Shown here in pieces: positions 60,166-64,000 of a DNA stretch of 64,000 nucleotides; within the stretch, counting starts at the first letter, position 1, and each line of letters begins with the position of its first letter. The notes beneath the pieces are model-generated. The model saw only the letters and a program-made list of their open reading frames with translations. It was not told where the DNA came from and did no database searches. Source of the DNA: Linum tenue (taxonomy: Eukaryota > Streptophyta > Magnoliopsida > Malpighiales > Linaceae); the NCBI GenBank assembly GCA_946122785.1, contig CAMGYJ010000002.1, positions 44,728,495 to 44,792,494 of the forward strand, read 5' to 3'. Both the position numbers and the translations under genes were made by a program.

Positions 60166-62039
60166 TCCATGATGTGCCAGCAGATCAATGGCACCTTGCA
60201 CAACCACGTCTCGTGATCCTGGGGGTATCTAAGATGATGCAGCTCGACTACTTCACGTGGATATGGATCCCATGTAACCTATACTCATTAAAAATTTGCA
60301 CTTAGTGACCATTTACATTGAAAAACCTTAAATTGTTAAAATATGATAAAGCATGATTACCTGGTTCCACCGAGGCTTATCTAACTTAGAACGATAAAAC
60401 AGTAAAGAGTGCTTAGGTTGATGGTCGTTTGTATTTGTTCCTATCCACCTTGTAAGTAAAAGAAAAGAATAAATTTAATTAAAATATAGCTAAGTACGGA
60501 ATAAACTTAATTTAAATATAGCTAAACATGGAATAAAATTAAATTAGGCTAAGTACGGAATAAACTTAATTTAAATATAGCTAAGCATGGAATAAACTTA
60601 AATTAGGCTAAGTACGGAATAAACTTACTTGACACCGTAGGGGGGATTTTGCACAAAGTGTAGCTCATCTTCTGCTCTCCGATATGGACGTGGTTCTTCA
60701 GGTGCGAACATTGGAAGATGCTCCCATACCCAGAGCTGGAGGATGAACATCGCAGCACCAGCTTGTTTCGCTCCCAACTTCGAGCAAGTACACAGCTCCC
60801 GGTATACGCCAGCTAACATGGCCGATTCCAACTCTTTTCCCCTATTGCGTTCCAATCACCAAGGAGCAATGGCAACCATATGCCTTGAATCCACCGGTTT
60901 GACTTGTCGGGGAACAGAAATCCACCTACCAAAACAATGAGGTAGATGCGTGCATAGCGCTCCACTTGATCTTCCGGTGTCTCGTTGTCGATGGCCACCT
61001 CATTTTGGATGTGAGTAACGTGCCACGGGACTGACACTTGTCCCACATTCAATGGTGGATGCCACCGTCCTTGAATTGGTGTGGTGGTCGGCATGTCAAA
61101 GCCCAAACGATCACGAATGAGCAGCCCCCAACCTCCTTCGGGTTTGGTAGTGCTCCCAATGATGGCCTCTCCAGAAATCGGCAGCCCGGTGAGGATCGCG
61201 ACGTCTTTGAGGGTGATCATCATTTCCCCCTCCGGAAGGTGGAACGTATGGATTTTGGGGCGTCATCGCTCCACCATTTCCGTAAGCAGATCGTTGTCGA
61301 TTTCGATCCGCATGAAATGCCTTAGCATACCCAACCCGATCCTCTCTATATAGGGCGCCAACTGATCATGCCAAGCGGGCAAGTTTGTGGTCCCTTTATG
61401 AACGACAGGAATAAGTGATTCCTACAAAAAAAAAAGGAAAAACATCAATTTGTTCGTTTAAAGAAAGCAAAATAATACCTTAGAAAATAAAAAAATAAAA
61501 CAAGATAAATCATCAATTTACTGGATTGTTATCCCAAATAGCACGGGAGCGATGTGCTTGTTGATCGGTTAAATACCTCGTATCTCTTGGGCCATAATGG
61601 ATATACAATCAAGGATCGTATATATCGGCACCCATCTATAAAAACAAGTAATGAAATCAGATTGTTTTGATTAAAAAATCACAAAATCAAATTGTTTCGA
61701 CTAAAAAATCACAAAAGAAAAACAAAAAACCTACCCGAAGAGCCTCTTCGTCCATTTTTTGGCGGAAGCCGAACAGAGGTTCGACGGGTTTATAAGGGAT
61801 GGGGGCTTTAGCGACGGAGGCTTTAGGGTATAACTCTAGTAATTCTTTCTGATGTGGAAGATCGAACTTAGCCGCAACCAAAGAGCATACTTAGAACGAG
61901 ACTAGAGTGGATAGATTGAGGGAGAAAGAAGTGTAAATGTGGTGGTGTGATTTGGAAGAGGGGGGGGGGGGGAAGGGTTCTATTTATAGTGAATGAGGGG
62001 AGGGATCTGCGCAAAATTACTGGGGGGGGGGGGTGGGAC

Positions 62040-62515
62040 ATCACTGTCTTTGACAAAGATGGTGAATTCACCGCCTTTATTGAGAACGGTGATTGACGGG
62101 GATCGAGCGACGTGGCGTGCTATGAGGCGTCGGATCTGGGAAGAAAACCACGATCCGCGGCTCACCGCATCTGACGGCTGCGATGAGTGGACCCGCGACA
62201 CGGATCTCTGACGTGAACAAACACGGGGCATTCACCGTGTTTGTCTAAAACGGTGAATGCACCGCGTTTGTCCATGTCAGCGATCCGAGTCGCATTCATC
62301 GTGGCCTTAAAGAAGGGGGAGAACTTCACCGCGTTTAATTAAAACGGTGATGTTATCACCGTTTTTGTTTAAAGCGGTGAATTACTCACTCGTTACTCAC
62401 CGTACAAAAATGGTGAACACATCACCGTTTTATTTAAAAACGGTGAAATGTTCACCGTCTTTGTCAAACGCGGTGATTATATTCACTGCGTTTGTCAAAA
62501 ACGGTGAATGTGAAA
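62040..62515. repeat. Palindrome array in the right TIR of MULE-2
   Basis: About ten TTCACCG...CGGTGAA-type palindromes like those at 47934-48180. The array is interrupted by about 120 bp of unrelated GC-rich sequence (62098-62217) that has no counterpart in the left TIR. Two G runs, 13 bp at 61960-61972 and 12 bp at 62022-62033, lie just inside. Confidence 0.85.
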
Positions 62516-62702
62516 CATGTGTGGTTTTGGAATTTTTTTTATAACTTACGTATTTTGGGAATTTTTTTTAAGAACTTATGTACTTTGAGATTTTTTCCAC
62601 AAAGGACTCGGTCCTTTTAATTCGTCAAGAATTCCCCCGGTAGCCAATTTCTTCCAGTGATTAGGCTTGAGCCCAATTAATTAAGCTTTGCTCTAGTAGA
62701 AT

Positions 62703-63447
62703 TAGGGATGGCAATGAGGCGGGTTTGCCTAAACCATTATCAACCTCGCTTTCAAATATCTATACTCATACCCGCCCCATACCCATGCAGGGGAAGATTT
62801 TGCAAACCCATCCCAATACCCATGGGTTTCGGGTACCCATGGGTAATACCCGCCCCGTACATCTAGCATTATAATACTGAATATATTTACATGTAGATTT
62901 TCAATTATAACATTAAACGCACCTACTATATCATGAAGCCGACAAAGAGACAATCATTTTTAATACGATTCAAAACATTTTATCCTAAAGCGTCCATTAA
63001 TCCATATCAGAGTAAAGTACAATGTCATCCATATCATTATTCTCTACACTAATACATCTATTAAGTAATAATTACCTAACATAATTTTGTTAAAAAGGGA
63101 AAAAGTGAAAGAGTGAAGGGAAAATTGAGAGAAAGAAGTTAGATTTTGATTTGGGTAGCCACTCAATTGCATTTCTACTATATGTTTTTCTTGAGTTATA
63201 CTCACTATTATTGATAGGTTGCAAATTGATTCACATATTTTTCATATATGAAGAAATATTTTTGGTGGCGGGTATGGTTATGGGTATGGGGCGGGGGAGG
63301 CTAAAACCATACCCGCCCCATACCCATCAAACTTTTTGCGGGTTTTACCCATACCCACCCCATACCCGTTCAATGCAGGGATTCCCCGTGTAGACTGGGT
63401 TGGGGGTGATCGTAAACCCATGGGCATGGGTTTGATTGACATCCCTA
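62703..63447. mobile_element. Non-autonomous hAT element (745 bp)
   Basis: TAGGGATGGCAATG at the left end and ATTGACATCCCTA at the right, with a perfect 8-bp TSD, AGTAGAAT (62695-62702 and 63448-63455). Subterminal (T)ACCC/GGGTA repeats are dense. It is non-coding. The TIRs match the elements at 8629 and 21535, but the interior differs, so it is a separate subfamily. Confidence 0.9.
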
Positions 63448-63797
63448 AGTAGAATCCAAGTCCGAATCTCTCAAACGTTCATCTCCTCCTATTTCTCGTG
63501 GGCTAAAGAAAGAAATATCAAGCCGGTTTGGTTATGAGCTTCTTCACCTACCTGTGAATCCATATTTTCTAATTTTCTTGTCCTGAAACACACCAAATCT
63601 CTAACACAGAAAGGTAATGGTTTTACAACCATTTCATATTTAATTAGCCTTCAAACAAGAATTATATGTCTCAAACATATCATAAAATAATCACATTAAG
63701 CACTTATAATTAATATGTTTTCGACAATTATCAGCAACCTCAAAATGCTAGAGTTCATGGGACGGTTGTCATTACTCATCACTAGCTTGTCCGGAGG
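63448..63797 (-). repeat. Old gypsy LTR-like sequence to the right of MULE-2
   Basis: Together with 62608-62702 this is probably the continuation of the LTR-like sequence that lies left of MULE-2 at 46905-47834. It is non-coding. The assignment rests on general LTR-like character and on continuity when the MULE and the hAT are removed. Confidence 0.4.
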
Positions 63798-64000
63798 TAG
63801 GGATGACAATGGGTCGGGTTGGGTCGGGTTTTGCCAAACCCAAACCCAAACCCATGGGTTTATCCGTGAAAAAAACCTGGGGTAAAAACTACTAGGTTTG
63901 AAAAACTCAAACCCAACCCAACCCACTGGGTATCAGCGGGTTCATGGGTACCCATGGGTTTTTATCGTTTAAAATTTACAATAAAATGTTCTTATCAAAA
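63798..64000. mobile_element. hAT element end, cut by the window
   Basis: Begins TAGGGATGACAATGGGTCGG and continues with GGGTT/AACCC repeats, the same terminal type as the three complete hAT elements. The other end and the TSD lie outside. Confidence 0.7.

Larger units (their letters stand above)
51496..61890 (-). pseudogene. Plant mobile domain (PMD) gene of MULE-2, split by a copia element
   Basis: Exons on the minus strand. About 61890-61735: VAAKFDLPHQKELLELYP. About 61640-61520: DTRYLTDQQAHRSRAIWD. About 61423-60630: PMD core with TLKDVAILTGLPISGEA, YARIYLIVLVGGFLFPDKS, then after a one-base shift MLAGVYRELCTC and ILQLWVWEHLP. About 60450-60362: RWIGTNTND and HSLLFYRSKLD. About 60280 into the copia, continuing at 52547-52255: VEWHLPDRSLRQYRM, GYMQWYRKFTNRW. 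Last exon 52170-51496: a Pro/Gln-rich tail with a GRGHRGGRGRGGG repeat. PMD proteins (MAIN/MAIL1 in plants) act in the nucleus in silencing and genome stability; TE copies are common. Lesions: TGA in exon 2, a stop near 61268, the frameshift near 60830, a stop after NWLLKH, and the copia. Confidence 0.83.
47844..62598. mobile_element. MULE-2, two-gene Mutator-like element (14.8 kb with a nested copia)
   Basis: Starts GGAAAATTCCC and ends TTTTTTCC. It has long TIRs (about 47844-48180 and 62230-62598, with weaker similarity further in) and a perfect 9-bp TSD, ACAAAGGAC (47835-47843 and 62599-62607). Without the copia at 52548-60165 it is about 7.1 kb. It carries two convergent genes: a mudrA-like transposase (+, 48740-51257) and a plant-mobile-domain gene (-, 51496-61890), which recalls the convergent mudrA/mudrB layout of MuDR. 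Both are damaged. The TIRs contain an array of palindromes with a period of about 30 bp. Confidence 0.93.

Overview
This window is nuclear DNA from a flowering plant, most likely a eudicot. The evidence is spliced genes with GT-AG introns, low GC, plant-specific gene families (DUF868, plant mobile domain, a tocopherol methyltransferase relic) and a dense set of plant transposable elements. The species cannot be named from the sequence. Only two host genes look intact: an NKAP/MAS2-type nuclear RS protein at 10271-11911 (+) and a DUF868 protein at 40795-41802 (+). Decayed host sequence lies at 3870-6450 on the minus strand: three exons of an unidentified gene and a VTE4-like pseudogene. Everything else that can be recognised is transposon.

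Layout. 1-1981: 5' end of a minus-strand Athila-type Ty3/gypsy element (gag, PBS, LTR). 1982-10270: decayed host exons and a hAT element. 10271-11911: MAS2-like gene. 14408-19156: a cluster of small elements, namely a MITE fragment, a Pack-MULE with a captured gene piece, a 5'-truncated LINE, a 455-bp MITE and a 674-bp TRIM. 19758-24400: a Cassandra-like element whose LTRs contain a 5S-rRNA-like segment, with a hAT inserted in it. 24417-26681: a deletion-derivative Mutator-like element (MULE-1). 28135-28310: a solo LTR of the TRIM family. 29107-39778: a complete 10.7-kb Tat-lineage Ty3/gypsy element with LTRs that differ at about three sites and a spliced gene on the opposite strand. 40795-41802: DUF868 gene. 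43300-47834: remnants of other gypsy elements. 47844-62598: a 14.8-kb Mutator element (MULE-2) with a transposase relic and a convergent plant-mobile-domain gene, which is split by a complete 7.6-kb copia element (52548-60165). 62703-64000: two more hAT elements.

Element boundaries rest on target site duplications (TSDs) read directly from the sequence: ATTAG (Tat), ATGTA (Cassandra-like), CATGT (TRIM), AGTTT (solo LTR), TCCAY (copia), ACAAAGGAC (MULE-2), CTTAATATG (MULE-1), GGTAGGGAT (MITE), three perfect 8-bp hAT duplications and a 12-bp LINE duplication. These give a nesting order: old gypsy LTR, then MULE-2, then copia.

The most interesting structural theme is that both MULEs have terminal regions built from repeated 25-27-bp imperfect palindromes with a family-specific motif (CACCG...CGGTG in one, AAACCGC...GCGGTTT in the other). 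Two unrelated gypsy LTRs show a similar clustering of short inverted CACGGCCGTG or TTCACGG...CCGTGAA motifs.
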